DNA from: an uncultured SAR86 cluster bacterium
GTDB taxonomy: Bacteria; Pseudomonadota; Gammaproteobacteria; Magnimaribacterales; D2472
Assembly: GCA_902622845.1 (NCBI GenBank)
Contig: CACNRI010000001.1
Location: 186,001 to 250,000 of the forward strand
Length of the DNA stretch: 64,000 nucleotides
Reading direction: 5' to 3'
The position numbers and the translations under genes were made by a program. Below the pieces are notes generated by a model that worked only from the letters and a program-made list of their open reading frames with translations, had not been told where the DNA came from and ran no database searches. Shown here in pieces: positions 15,487 to 23,579 of the stretch; position 1 is the stretch's first letter; every line of letters starts with the position of its first letter.

Positions 15487-17013
15487 ATGCTTAAAGCCTT
15501 TGCCAGGATTGTAATTATCCTTTTTACTGTTGGTGTTTATGCGTCAACGGATTATCGACCATCAGCTTTTATCGAAGATACAAAACTCATAGGCAGCTTG
15601 CATCAAAATAATGAAGTAGAGATGTTTCTTGGCATACCTTTTGCTGCCCCGCCAATAAATGACCTCAGGTGGGAAAAGCCTGTTGCTTGGATTCCTGATA
15701 GTAAAAAAGAAATTATTGCTAATAAGTTTAGGCCGGGATGTGTTCAAAACCAAAGAATTGTTAATTGGTATAAAAGGTTGATTCTTGACTTTGGAGGGGA
15801 TCCTGGAACTTTCGATATTCCAGAGTTTAGTGAGGATTGTTTATATTTGAATTTATGGCGACCAAAGGGATTAAAAAATAATTTACCAGTAATTGTTTAT
15901 ATACATGGTGGAAGCAATAAAGCTGGCTGGTCATATGAACCCAATTATCTTGGTCACAATATTGCTAACAAAGGCTTTATTCTTGTAAGTATTCCATATC
16001 GCCTGGGAGTGTTTGGCTTTTTTTCTCATCCTGATATTGAAAGCCCTAATCTTGCTTTATATGATCAGATTTTGGCCCTTGAATGGATACAAAAATATGT
16101 TTCTTTCTTTGGTGGCGATCCATCTAATGTTACTTTAGTTGGTGAGTCGGCAGGTGCTGGGGGAATTAGCCATTTAATAGCTTCTCCCTTAAGCAAAAAT
16201 TTGTTTCATAAAGCAGTCCACCAAAGCGGCGGATCTTCTTTTGCTTATCCAACTTTAGGTTCGGATGTAAGAAAGCTGGCAAATAGCTTTGCAAATTCTT
16301 TTGAAGATCCATCACTTAAAAATTTAAAAAATATTAGCGCAGAAGAAATACTTGAAGTTTCAGAAAAAGTTTATGCTGAGCACTACTTTAATTATGTTGA
16401 TGATGGTTTCTCTATGATCGGAAACCTATCTGATACTTTTAAAAGTGGAAATATTGAAAATGTAGATCTTCTAATTGGATCAAACAATGATGAGTGGTCC
16501 TTATATTTTGATGGGAATGTGAATATCAGTATGTGGCTCGATAAGGAAACTACTCCTGAGAAAAAAATAGAGCTTTTGCAACTTCTAGATGATATTAAAG
16601 ATCCTGTTAGAAAGATGGATTTGTTAATTACAGCTAAAAATTTTGTTTGTCCATCTTTGTTTATGGCTGAAGAGTTAAGGAAAAAAGGAGGTAAAACCTG
16701 GGTATATCAATTTAATAGGGTTAGAGATAATGAGTTGGCAAAAAAATATGGAGCCTTTCATGGTGCAGAGCTTCCTTACGTTTTTGATACTCATGATGAG
16801 TGGCTACCAACAAATGAGAAGGACAAAGAACTAACTAGAGAGATTCAATCTTACTGGTTATCCTTTGCTAAAACTGGGAATCCCAATAATGATGATGCGG
16901 TGCTATGGCCAGAATACGATTCGTCTAATGATTCAACTCTTGTTTTAGATGATGAGATATATCAGAGAAGTCATGAGAGTTCTGAGATTTGTAAAGTGTT
17001 GAAATTGTTTTAG
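15487..17013 (+). CDS. Secreted type-B carboxylesterase
   Basis: 508 residues from ATG at 15487; an in-frame upstream start would lie inside the permease gene. A signal peptide covers residues 1-19. The family signature EDCLYLN is at 116-122, the oxyanion HGGS at 140-143 and the nucleophile GESAGAGG places Ser221. SNNDEWSLY and FHGAELPYVF contribute the acid and His of the triad. The enzyme hydrolyses carboxylic esters, probably in the periplasm. It begins 2 nt after the permease stop and may share its transcript. Its end overlaps the convergent acyltransferase gene by 4 nt. Confidence 0.88.
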   Translation: MLKAFARIVIILFTVGVYASTDYRPSAFIEDTKLIGSLHQNNEVEMFLGIPFAAPPINDLRWEKPVAWIPDSKKEIIANKFRPGCVQNQRIVNWYKRLILDFGGDPGTFDIPEFSEDCLYLNLWRPKGLKNNLPVIVYIHGGSNKAGWSYEPNYLGHNIANKGFILVSIPYRLGVFGFFSHPDIESPNLALYDQILALEWIQKYVSFFGGDPSNVTLVGESAGAGGISHLIASPLSKNLFHKAVHQSGGSSFAYPTLGSDVRKLANSFANSFEDPSLKNLKNISAEEILEVSEKVYAEHYFNYVDDGFSMIGNLSDTFKSGNIENVDLLIGSNNDEWSLYFDGNVNISMWLDKETTPEKKIELLQLLDDIKDPVRKMDLLITAKNFVCPSLFMAEELRKKGGKTWVYQFNRVRDNELAKKYGAFHGAELPYVFDTHDEWLPTNEKDKELTREIQSYWLSFAKTGNPNNDDAVLWPEYDSSNDSTLVLDDEIYQRSHESSEICKVLKLF

Positions 17014-17600
17014 AAGTTGGCTGGATTTTTTGGTGTAAAAGCATTGTAGTATTCTTTGATATTCAAAATATCCTGCTTATCATCTCCAGTTGGCATAAAC
17101 TCTTTACCAAAAACTAACTCTTTCTTAAGAAAATCCAGTGAAACTAACACTACTCCTGAATTAAGCTCTTTAGCAATTCTTAAGAATCCTGTTTTCCACT
17201 CACCCACTTTTGACCTTGTCCCTTCTGGTGCAAGACCAATAAGTCCATTTTTTTTATCTTCAACTTGCCTGAGTAAGTCTTTTATGAGTCCACCTGGCTT
17301 TGATCTATCAACAGGAATACCCCCCATGTATTTCATGAATTTTCCCAATATCCCTTTAAAGACCGTATGTTTACCTATGAAATATACTTTTAAGTCAACT
17401 GCTGCAATGGCTGCCAAACCTACCACTGCATCCCAGTTTGATGTATGTGGCGCAACGATAGCAACAAACTTCTTGTTTTCATAAAGATCTGATATTTGAC
17501 CTTTTATTTTCCATCCAGAAAGCTTTATTAATATTTTACCAAGCCACTGAAATGGCTTAGGTCTGTTCGCCTTGTAACTATCTGGAAACTTAAAATTCAT
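17010..17600 (-). CDS. 1-acyl-sn-glycerol-3-phosphate acyltransferase-like protein
   Basis: 196 residues. The acyltransferase HX4D motif is PHTSNWD, and the glycerol-phosphate-binding block is LAPEGTRSKVGEWKTGF. Its short length and the KVYFIGKHTVFKG and GGIPVDR segments match the small PlsC-domain branch often annotated as 1-acylglycerol-3-phosphate acyltransferase. It probably transfers acyl chains to a lipid at the inner membrane; a second PlsC-like protein is at 50737-51450. It ends in a 4-nt convergent overlap with the esterase. Confidence 0.8.
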   Translation of the reverse strand: MNFKFPDSYKANRPKPFQWLGKILIKLSGWKIKGQISDLYENKKFVAIVAPHTSNWDAVVGLAAIAAVDLKVYFIGKHTVFKGILGKFMKYMGGIPVDRSKPGGLIKDLLRQVEDKKNGLIGLAPEGTRSKVGEWKTGFLRIAKELNSGVVLVSLDFLKKELVFGKEFMPTGDDKQDILNIKEYYNAFTPKNPANF

Positions 17601-17608
17601 AGATCATA

Positions 17609-17890
17609 TTATAATCTATTTAAAGATACTCCCTCTCTTTTTAGGAGTTTGCGCTTTGTAGAAACCCCGCCTTTGCCACTGTACCCTCCTAAACATCCAT
17701 CGGACCTAATCACCCTATGACAGGGTATTTCAATTGGTTTTGGGTTTTTTCCACACGCATTTGCAACAGCACGAGCAGAATTTGGTTTTCCAATAGCAAA
17801 AGCAATCTCCTTATAAGTTCTCACTTCACCCTTAGGAATATTTTTAAGCTCATTCCAAACCATAATCTGAAATTTTGTACCTTTTAGCAT
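17609..17890 (-). CDS. Methylated-DNA--protein-cysteine methyltransferase, single-domain
   Basis: 93 residues comprising only the C-terminal catalytic domain of Ogt/Ada-type proteins. The active-site motif IPCHRV with its cysteine is present, as are the helix-turn-helix recognition segment SARAVANACGKNPKPI and the Gly-rich GGYSGKGG. The domain removes methyl groups from O6-methylguanine by suicidal transfer to Cys. The usual N-terminal domain (about 80 residues) is absent. Because Cys is present this is not an alkyltransferase-like (ATL) protein, where it is replaced. It starts immediately after the VOC gene stop. Confidence 0.87.
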   Translation of the reverse strand: MLKGTKFQIMVWNELKNIPKGEVRTYKEIAFAIGKPNSARAVANACGKNPKPIEIPCHRVIRSDGCLGGYSGKGGVSTKRKLLKREGVSLNRL

Positions 17891-18730
17891 TTATTTCAGA
17901 TGCTCAATTAATAGTGTTGGAACATTACAAGTATGCGATTTAATAGTAGCTACCAAGGTTCCTTTCTTAAGACCTTCCTTTATTGGCGTTACTTCAACAT
18001 TATTGCCGACCAATCTTTTGTGAGCATCCTCTATTGAATCTACTTCCCAGGCGAGACCCCAAAGCTCATCAGCTGATTCTTTTTTATCTTTTTCTTCAAT
18101 AACTTCTATTGTGGTCGCATTCGTCCTAAAAAATAGCATTCTTCTCTTCCAATGCTCTATAGTTTTATCTAACGCTAATCTTATTTTATAAACATCCCTA
18201 TAAATGCTTATAAAGTTATCTGCATCCTGTGTATTTATCACCACATGATCTAGTTTTTTTACCTTTGATGAATCTTGGCTTTCATATTTTGGAAGATTGC
18301 CTTCAATGTGTTCAATGATAAAAATAAATAGCTCTCTACTAAGGGTGTTTGGTAAAAAAATATTTTTCCACTGTCTTATTTTTCCATCTTTTTCGTTGAT
18401 TGCCTCACCCGAGCTTATCTCAACTGCATGTCCATTCCTTTTTAAATCTTCCTGAGCATGTTCTATGTTTTGTGTTCCAAGAACAATCCCTGCTAAATGA
18501 TCTCCCTTCTCTGCAAGTAAAGAATTAATAAACTCTGTTCCAGGGCCTTCATCGCATGGAGACAAAAGCTCTAAATATGTGTTCTCAAAATTAAATAAAG
18601 CATTTTTTGTTCCTAGTTCGGTGTGTTTTCCTTTCCAGCATGGTTCAATACCAAGAACTTTTTCGTAGTCATTTATTGCTTGATCAAGATCTTTCACTGC
18701 GATTATTAAATGGTCTACTGAAGAAATCAT
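17891..18730 (-). CDS. Two-domain VOC (glyoxalase/dioxygenase fold) protein
   Basis: 279 residues made of two VOC modules. The first begins VDHLIIAVKDLDQAINDYEKVLG and the second, near residue 158, KLDHVVINTQDADNFISIYRD. Candidate metal ligands are the His and Glu of DHL, YLELLSP and the matching VIEV stretch. The fold serves glyoxalases, extradiol dioxygenases and antibiotic-resistance proteins; nothing visible decides which. The N-terminal module with its large pseudo-symmetric insert resembles glyoxalase-like domain 3 (PF13468). It abuts the methyltransferase gene without spacing, so the two share a transcript. Confidence 0.78.
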   Translation of the reverse strand: MISSVDHLIIAVKDLDQAINDYEKVLGIEPCWKGKHTELGTKNALFNFENTYLELLSPCDEGPGTEFINSLLAEKGDHLAGIVLGTQNIEHAQEDLKRNGHAVEISSGEAINEKDGKIRQWKNIFLPNTLSRELFIFIIEHIEGNLPKYESQDSSKVKKLDHVVINTQDADNFISIYRDVYKIRLALDKTIEHWKRRMLFFRTNATTIEVIEEKDKKESADELWGLAWEVDSIEDAHKRLVGNNVEVTPIKEGLKKGTLVATIKSHTCNVPTLLIEHLK

Positions 18731-18737
18731 TCTTATA

Positions 18738-19271
18738 TTAATCCTTTAAGCTGCCAATTTTTTCAATAAATAGCTTTGCGCCCAGCGAAACATTATCAAC
18801 CCAATCATTCTTTGCTTCACTGTCAGCATTATCAGAAATAAACTTGAAACACCTAAAATCAATGTTTTTTAATTTACAAACTTTTGCAATGGCAAAGGCT
18901 TCCATATCAACGATATCTGTTTTTAGAGTTGGTGTACTGGTTACAAACATATCACCGGTGCCACACGTTACTCCTTCTCTTCCAAAGGTTATCTCGACAT
19001 CTTCTTCAAATGGAGTTTGGCCAACTTTAAAACCAAGAGGTGATGCATCCATATCCCTTTGGAAAAAAGTTGAAACTTCGACAAGACCTTTTATTTTTGT
19101 ATCAAGAGACCCAGCTGTTCCAAAATTTATTATTTGTTTTGGTGAATGTTTTTTTATTGCATTTAAAGCATTAAAAACTGCATTTACTTTACCAACGCCG
19201 ATGTATTCTATTTTATGATCAGGGAGGTCAGATCTTTTAAGTTCATCTTCAATTGCAACTAAAATAAGCAT
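18738..19271 (-). CDS. Nucleoside phosphorylase-like protein (MTA/SAH nucleosidase family)
   Basis: 177 residues from ATG at 19271; a TTG further upstream at 19313 would overlap the neighbouring gene. Family features are MLILVAIEDEL at the N-terminus, GVGKVNAVFNAL, INFGTAGSL and the nucleobase-recognition motif VDMEAFAIAKVC. The final SDNADS Asp is the usual catalytic acid. Members cleave methylthioadenosine or S-adenosylhomocysteine, or related nucleosides. It is shorter than typical MtnN (about 230), and the loss falls in the middle, so I would not fix the substrate. Confidence 0.78.
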   Translation of the reverse strand: MLILVAIEDELKRSDLPDHKIEYIGVGKVNAVFNALNAIKKHSPKQIINFGTAGSLDTKIKGLVEVSTFFQRDMDASPLGFKVGQTPFEEDVEITFGREGVTCGTGDMFVTSTPTLKTDIVDMEAFAIAKVCKLKNIDFRCFKFISDNADSEAKNDWVDNVSLGAKLFIEKIGSLKD

Positions 19272-19272
19272 T

Positions 19273-19908
19273 CTACTTCCAGCTTCCTTTTCTACCAGAT
19301 AAGTCCCATTCAATCCTTAAATACATTAGCTCAATTCTTCTCTTAATATATCTATTCGCGAGAGCATTACTAATCTCTGGCAAAGGAATAAATGACATAC
19401 TTCCAAGACCATCAATTATTTTTAATGTAAGTCCATAATCATCTTCTTTTACAGCAAGATTGTGAGGTATTATATTTTTTGTTAGTAGTTTAGTTTCTTT
19501 TAGGAATATCTCAAATTCTTTTAGAGCTTTATCAATTTCTTTAGTTCTTCCCTTACTAAATAAATACTCCTCTAAATTTAAAGCTATCTTGTCATTATTT
19601 GTTATGAGTTCTGTGCATGATGCTAAGCCTTTGCTTGTTTCTGCAAATTCATACCATTTTGCAAGATGTTTCCAAATTTTTTGGGGATTTTTTTTGATAG
19701 CTCTTTGCTGGTATGCTCTCTCTTCTCTGTAGTTGTCGTCAAAACTGTTTTCTGATCTGAGCTTTTTATACCAAGGCGCATTTGAGCGCATTTTTTTTAC
19801 CACTTCTGATTTGCTAATCTTCAAACAAAGGTTTTTATTGTCAGGATGAATATAACAAACTCTATTGCCCCCCTCTGCGAATGGTTTAACCCCCTCAAGA
19901 CTAATCAT
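19273..19908 (-). CDS. YrbL family protein
   Basis: 211 residues. The N-terminus KPFAEGGNRVCYIHPDNKNLCLKI matches the opening of YrbL (PhoP-regulated protein, kinase-like fold), and NIIPHNLAVKEDD plus LKIIDGLGSMSFIPLPE match the later catalytic-like loop. YrbL belongs to the protein-kinase-like superfamily but its activity is unproven. It lies between the MTA nucleosidase-like gene and the SMR transporter, on the same strand with 1-6 nt gaps. Confidence 0.78.
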   Translation of the reverse strand: MISLEGVKPFAEGGNRVCYIHPDNKNLCLKISKSEVVKKMRSNAPWYKKLRSENSFDDNYREERAYQQRAIKKNPQKIWKHLAKWYEFAETSKGLASCTELITNNDKIALNLEEYLFSKGRTKEIDKALKEFEIFLKETKLLTKNIIPHNLAVKEDDYGLTLKIIDGLGSMSFIPLPEISNALANRYIKRRIELMYLRIEWDLSGRKGSWK

Positions 19909-19914
19909 CTTCTC

Positions 19915-20241
19915 TTAATTAACTGATTTATAAATATTGACAATCGTAACACCAATAACAATAAGGAAAAGTCCAATTATGGATTGCCAGTTAAGTGTTT
20001 GCTTGTAAAAAATATAACTCAGCAAGGCTATGGTAAAGACTCCTATACCTGACCAGCTAGCATAAACAATTGATAGGGGCAGTTTCTGCGTAACTATAGC
20101 AAGGAAATAAAATGATATGCCATAAGAAAAAAGCAAGATTGAGGTTGGAATTAATTTTGTAAAATTTTGTGACGCTGGGAGAAGCATCGTACCTATTACC
20201 TCGAATATTATTGCTAAAAAAAGAATAATATAGGGATTCAT
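19915..20241 (-). CDS. Small multidrug resistance (SMR) family transporter
   Basis: 108 residues with four hydrophobic helices, the exact size class of EmrE/QacE. The membrane-embedded acid Glu14 in IIFEVIGT is the proton/substrate site of SMR proteins. The YASWSGIGVF stretch in helix 3 corresponds to the conserved YAIWSGVG of EmrE. It should form an antiparallel dimer in the inner membrane. Substrates could be quaternary ammonium compounds, guanidinium or polyamines. Confidence 0.87.
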   Translation of the reverse strand: MNPYIILFLAIIFEVIGTMLLPASQNFTKLIPTSILLFSYGISFYFLAIVTQKLPLSIVYASWSGIGVFTIALLSYIFYKQTLNWQSIIGLFLIVIGVTIVNIYKSVN

Positions 20242-20259
20242 TAAAGTTGTAAGTCTATG

Positions 20260-20658
20260 CTAAACAACATCGTGGCAATCACAATCAAGCTCTTTACATA
20301 GCTGAAAGTTTTTCATGTGCGCATAAACTACAAGAGCAGATCCCATTAATGTAAAAATAATAATAGATGTTTCTGTTAGGAAACTTTCCGATAATGCTGT
20401 AGCAGTTAGAACGCCAAGGCCGCCTAAACCAACTAGAAATACAACATAATCATTATGATTTGAAACTCCAGTAATTAGTGCATAAACACTGATAGGGATA
20501 GCTAAAAATAAAATCGCCCAATGAATTAACTCATTATCAATAGACAGGGCTAACGCTCCGGAGGTAACAATTAAAAAAGACGGCACAAGCAAACAATGCA
20601 ATGCACATGCTATCGATAATCCAGCAGCAAACTTGTCTGTAATTGGATGAGTTTTCAT
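20260..20658 (-). CDS. MerC domain membrane protein
   Basis: 132 residues with four predicted helices. The first helix holds the cysteine pair in IACALHCLLVP, the metal-binding motif of MerC, and the C-terminus ends with CKELDCDCHD, a further Cys/His cluster. MerC proteins move Hg(II) across the inner membrane. There is no merR, merA or merP nearby, so the role is probably metal-related but not necessarily mercury. It is separated by 18 nt from the SMR gene on the same strand. Confidence 0.82.
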   Translation of the reverse strand: MKTHPITDKFAAGLSIACALHCLLVPSFLIVTSGALALSIDNELIHWAILFLAIPISVYALITGVSNHNDYVVFLVGLGGLGVLTATALSESFLTETSIIIFTLMGSALVVYAHMKNFQLCKELDCDCHDVV

Positions 20659-20749
20659 AATAAAGATAATTATACAATATTTGTCAAATACAAAGTCTTG
20701 CGATAGAGATCACTCTAAATATAAAATATGCATTAAATATAAGCATTTT

Positions 20750-20911
20750 ATGGAAAATAAGAGAAAAATTTTAAACAACTCTGGTGCTTGGGTTGGTGTT
20801 GGCGCTGCAATAGGTACATCGATTTACGCTATTACAAATGAACCAACTTGGATAGCGGTAGGAGTTGCTATTGGTGCCGCGTTAAGTTGGCGAAATCCCA
20901 AAAAAAAGTAA
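20750..20911 (+). CDS. Small glycine-rich membrane protein
   Basis: 53 residues from ATG at 20750. An upstream TTG at 20681 would add an unlikely hydrophilic stretch. The body has two hydrophobic Gly/Ala-rich segments, GAWVGVGAAIGTSIYAI and WIAVGVAIGAALSW, ending in the basic tail RNPKKK. This is a two-helix hairpin membrane protein of unknown function. It diverges from the MerC gene. The ribosome binding site is weak, so the call is moderate. Confidence 0.55.
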   Translation: MENKRKILNNSGAWVGVGAAIGTSIYAITNEPTWIAVGVAIGAALSWRNPKKK

Positions 20912-20956
20912 AGATCAATAAACTAACTTAGTTATGTGTTAAATGTTTCTCTAGAA

Positions 20957-21409
20957 TCAGTCTGCTTGTTGGGTTTGTGAACCTATATCAGCTGCAATAG
21001 AGTTCGGGACAAGCATAGTTAAAGCATAGTGGGAAATCTTCCATTCATTGTTAATTAGTTCAACAACTCCTGTACCTCTGCAATGTCCTAACTTCTCATT
21101 AAAAAGAATTTCATCAAACCAATGAGTGTCACCATTACCCTCCCAATTACGCTCAACTACTTTGTAAGTCCAGCCGTGTCCATCTGAAAAGGCTGGTTTA
21201 GCATAGGATTTAAATTCTTGTATATTCCAGCGCTCGGTTTTATCTGTTCCCAAAAACACAGCATCTGAACTAAAACGATCAAAATAAGCCTCGAAATTTC
21301 CCTTATGTGCATCTTCATGAAGACCATCTAGCAAAGTATCTATATCACTATAGTCATCAGCTTTAACATTAAAAGCTACTAAAAAACTTACCAATATTAA
21401 TTGTTTCAT
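20957..21409 (-). CDS. Secreted SnoaL/DUF4440-like (NTF2 fold) protein
   Basis: 150 residues with a signal peptide (MKQLILVSFLVAFNVKA). The remainder reads like an NTF2-fold domain: an N-terminal helix DIDTLLDGLHEDAHKGNFEAYFDRFSSD followed by DAVFLGTDKTERW and a string of beta strands containing WTYKVVERNW and WKISHYALTML. Many similar proteins carry a SnoaL-3 domain and are of unknown function. It probably works in the periplasm. Stop is 46 nt from the small gene on the other strand. Confidence 0.75.
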   Translation of the reverse strand: MKQLILVSFLVAFNVKADDYSDIDTLLDGLHEDAHKGNFEAYFDRFSSDAVFLGTDKTERWNIQEFKSYAKPAFSDGHGWTYKVVERNWEGNGDTHWFDEILFNEKLGHCRGTGVVELINNEWKISHYALTMLVPNSIAADIGSQTQQAD

Positions 21410-21416
21410 CTTCTGT

Positions 21417-21704
21417 TTAAGTTATTAGTTTAGGTATTATGCCTAGTTGAGAAAGGATTCCAAAAATAATCAATAGTATGATGGAAGAGATTATTTTAAG
21501 ATTCTTTTTTTGAATCCATTCAAATAAGTTATCTAAAAGTTTTCTTATCGTTTTATCAGCTTTATCCATGAATTTAATACCTTTTCTTGTCCATGTATCA
21601 GTCATATCTATTAATATTAAAGAAAAAACTGCAATGACAAGCCAAAGAGCCCCATTTAAAATCATGTCTATAATCCAACCTACTACCACCCAGTTTATTT
21701 CCAT
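21417..21704 (-). CDS. Small membrane protein, unknown function
   Basis: 95 residues with an N-terminal hydrophobic helix (about 5-35) and a C-terminal one (about 72-92) joined by a charged cytosolic segment, DTWTRKGIKFMDKADKTIRK. No family recognised. It lies 7 nt upstream of the NTF2-fold gene on the same strand and 16 nt downstream of a 49-codon reading frame. Confidence 0.6.
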   Translation of the reverse strand: MEINWVVVGWIIDMILNGALWLVIAVFSLILIDMTDTWTRKGIKFMDKADKTIRKLLDNLFEWIQKKNLKIISSIILLIIFGILSQLGIIPKLIT

Positions 21705-21720
21705 TGTTACTAGTTATTTT

Positions 21721-21870
21721 TTAAAAGTTTTCCTTGAAGCCCTTAAGCCTTTCTTCTGCCTCGTGTCTATCGTTTTGTAATTGCTGTTTGGTCTTACTAT
21801 TATTAATTTCTGACAAAATCAAAATTAAAATAATGAAAAGTATGGCAATCGATATGAACTTTATATTCAT
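21721..21870 (-). CDS. 49-residue single-helix protein
   Basis: ATG at 21870 follows a purine-rich AAGAGAA, 5 nt after the SMP-30 gene stop. The product has one hydrophobic helix (residues 5-20) and then a charged, coiled-coil-like tail (KTKQQLQNDRHEAEERLKG). It fits the gap exactly between the flanking genes and is tightly packed like a co-transcribed gene. Nothing known resembles it; a real gene seems likely but is unproven. Confidence 0.5.
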   Translation of the reverse strand: MNIKFISIAILFIILILILSEINNSKTKQQLQNDRHEAEERLKGFKENF

Positions 21871-21875
21871 TTCTC

Positions 21876-22946
21876 TTATTCTTTTGAGACTTTTATTAAG
21901 GCTGTCCCTAAATTGGCAACATAGAATGGTTGTGATTCGTCTCCAATTATTAATCCAGTAAGTAAACCTGGCATCTCTCCTGTCAATTCTGATGTAAGTA
22001 ATTCTGCAAAACCATTTCCTAACTCCATTCGTCTAATAGCTTCTTCCATGTTCTCAAGACCGATTTGCGTTTGTGCATCAAACACCACATAAGTTTCACC
22101 ATTTTCTGGATCAACTGAGAAAATTTGATTTGCTAGTGGTGATGAAATCCATAGATTTCCCTCACTATCTAGTTCCATATTATCTGGAGTTGGTATAACT
22201 GCTAAGGTGGTTTGATTCGAAACAGATCCTGTAATTATGTCTATGTCAAAAGATAAAACCCTATTTTTCATCATCTCAGAGAGATAAAGTTTATTCCTCT
22301 TCTCATCTATGTAAAACCCATTAGCAAAATATAAGTTTTTAAGAATTAATTCAGGTTTAGAGAGAGTGCCGTCTTTAGAAATAGGAATTCTATAGAGAGC
22401 TCCATCAGGAATAGCCTTGTCTAATGCCATAAATAATCTCTCTTCATTTTGGTTTTCAGTTGACTGAGTGAACCAAACAGAGCCTGTTGTATCCTCTCTT
22501 GCTGCATTTGCACCATATTTATGAGAATAAATTATTTCGGTAGATTTGGTTTCTATAGATGTCTTGTAAATTTTTCCGTTAAAGACATCTGCTGTAATGA
22601 TATATTGCTTATCTGGTGTGAGATGAACACCATTGGGCGCAGATTCAACTTTGGGTGGATTATGTTCAAAATTCAGGGCTTCAAAATTTCCAAATGGTGA
22701 AACCTTTCCAAAAAGATCAATTTTAGCTAGGCCGTATCTTTGGTCAGCAACGATTAAGGTTCCATCTGCAAGCATTACGCCATGTTCTGGCCTCGAAAGT
22801 TTTCCGCCTTCAGGATATACCACACCGTCAGATAAATTCCATGAGTCTTTTTTAGACGAATTATCTTCAAAAGAACAGGAAGTAATTAAAAAAAGAAAAA
22901 AAAGCAAATGAGCTTTCTTGAAGTTTGATAATGGCAATAAAGTCAT
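21876..22946 (-). CDS. SMP-30/gluconolactonase-like beta-propeller lipoprotein
   Basis: 356 residues. The signal ends LITSC, so Cys24 is a probable lipid anchor. The body shows six-bladed propeller repeats such as GTLIVADQRYGLAKIDLFGKVSPFG (one blade), PNGVHLTPDKQYIITAD and LDSEGNLWISSP, as in SMP-30 / gluconolactonase / strictosidine-synthase-like proteins. A strong Shine-Dalgarno AAGGAG lies upstream of ATG at 22946. It may hydrolyse a lactone or ester in the periplasm. One copy of the glmS-tail repeat sits 49 nt upstream, so its transcription may be linked to the array. Confidence 0.78.
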   Translation of the reverse strand: MTLLPLSNFKKAHLLFFLFLITSCSFEDNSSKKDSWNLSDGVVYPEGGKLSRPEHGVMLADGTLIVADQRYGLAKIDLFGKVSPFGNFEALNFEHNPPKVESAPNGVHLTPDKQYIITADVFNGKIYKTSIETKSTEIIYSHKYGANAAREDTTGSVWFTQSTENQNEERLFMALDKAIPDGALYRIPISKDGTLSKPELILKNLYFANGFYIDEKRNKLYLSEMMKNRVLSFDIDIITGSVSNQTTLAVIPTPDNMELDSEGNLWISSPLANQIFSVDPENGETYVVFDAQTQIGLENMEEAIRRMELGNGFAELLTSELTGEMPGLLTGLIIGDESQPFYVANLGTALIKVSKE

Positions 22947-22995
22947 GGCGTCTCCTTATAAAAATACTTTGTGCATTATTAATTTAATAAATAAC

Positions 22996-23022
22996 TTACT
23001 CCATCGTAACTGAGTGTTTTTA
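22996..23022. repeat. glmS-tail repeat copy R5
   Basis: On the minus strand it reads AAACACTCAGTTACGATGGAGTAA, i.e. codons for KHSVTME and a stop. It sits 25 nt downstream of the lipoprotein gene's stop and 49 nt before the SMP-30 start, and shares the stretch GTAACTGAGTGTTTTTAA with the copy at 25093. Confidence 0.78.
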
Positions 23023-23047
23023 AAAAGTGATTTAATTCTAACACTAT

Positions 23048-23506
23048 TTATTGTTTTGCTTTTTTAGCATCATAAAAAATTACATCATGCCCTTTTTTTT
23101 CAAGGCATTTCTCAAGACCGGAATATTCTCTAAACTCCTTTGTTGCATTTGTAACAAAAATTGTTGAGCCTCCTAAGACGCCTCCCACAGTTCCTGCTGC
23201 GACATAAATAGGCGCAAAAACCCCACTTGCAGTAGCAATTGTATAAAGTCCTCCTAATGCTAAATAAGATCCAAAACCAATACCAACTTTTGAAGATCTA
23301 TTTGCTCTATTGTTAGACGTTTTTATACATTCATCTAACTCATTTTCAAAAGCATAAAGATCTGTGTAGGGTGACCTTTTTATATATACAGGCGTATTAG
23401 CTAACTGCAAGTAGTCTTCGGCATCAGGTTTTACGTTGATAGTGTTGGAAACACATGAGGATAAAACAAATAGTAATAGAAAAAAAAATAAAACCTTAGT
23501 TTGCAT
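23048..23506 (-). CDS. Lipoprotein with glycine-rich membrane-like segment
   Basis: 152 residues. The signal ends VLSSC, giving a lipobox cysteine at 18. After a soluble stretch (YIKRSPYTDLYAFENELDECI) comes a Gly/Ala-rich hydrophobic segment (GIGFGSYLALGGLY and GVFAPIYVAAGTVGGVLGG). No family recognised. It is enclosed between two copies of the glmS-tail repeat (R5 and R6) as a single-gene unit, so I treat it as accessory. Confidence 0.65.
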   Translation of the reverse strand: MQTKVLFFFLLLFVLSSCVSNTINVKPDAEDYLQLANTPVYIKRSPYTDLYAFENELDECIKTSNNRANRSSKVGIGFGSYLALGGLYTIATASGVFAPIYVAAGTVGGVLGGSTIFVTNATKEFREYSGLEKCLEKKGHDVIFYDAKKAKQ

Positions 23507-23537
23507 AATTTATATCTTCTAAATCACTGTTTAAGAT

Positions 23538-23561
23538 TTCTCCACTGTGATGGATTGTTTT
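23538..23561. repeat. glmS-tail repeat copy R6
   Basis: The minus strand gives AAACAATCCATCACAGTGGAG, which in frame reads KQSITVE. It is the most degenerate copy. It stands 18 nt after the sulfotransferase stop and 31 nt before the lipoprotein start. Confidence 0.6.
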
Positions 23562-23579
23562 CGTCTTGTCGTGATCATG

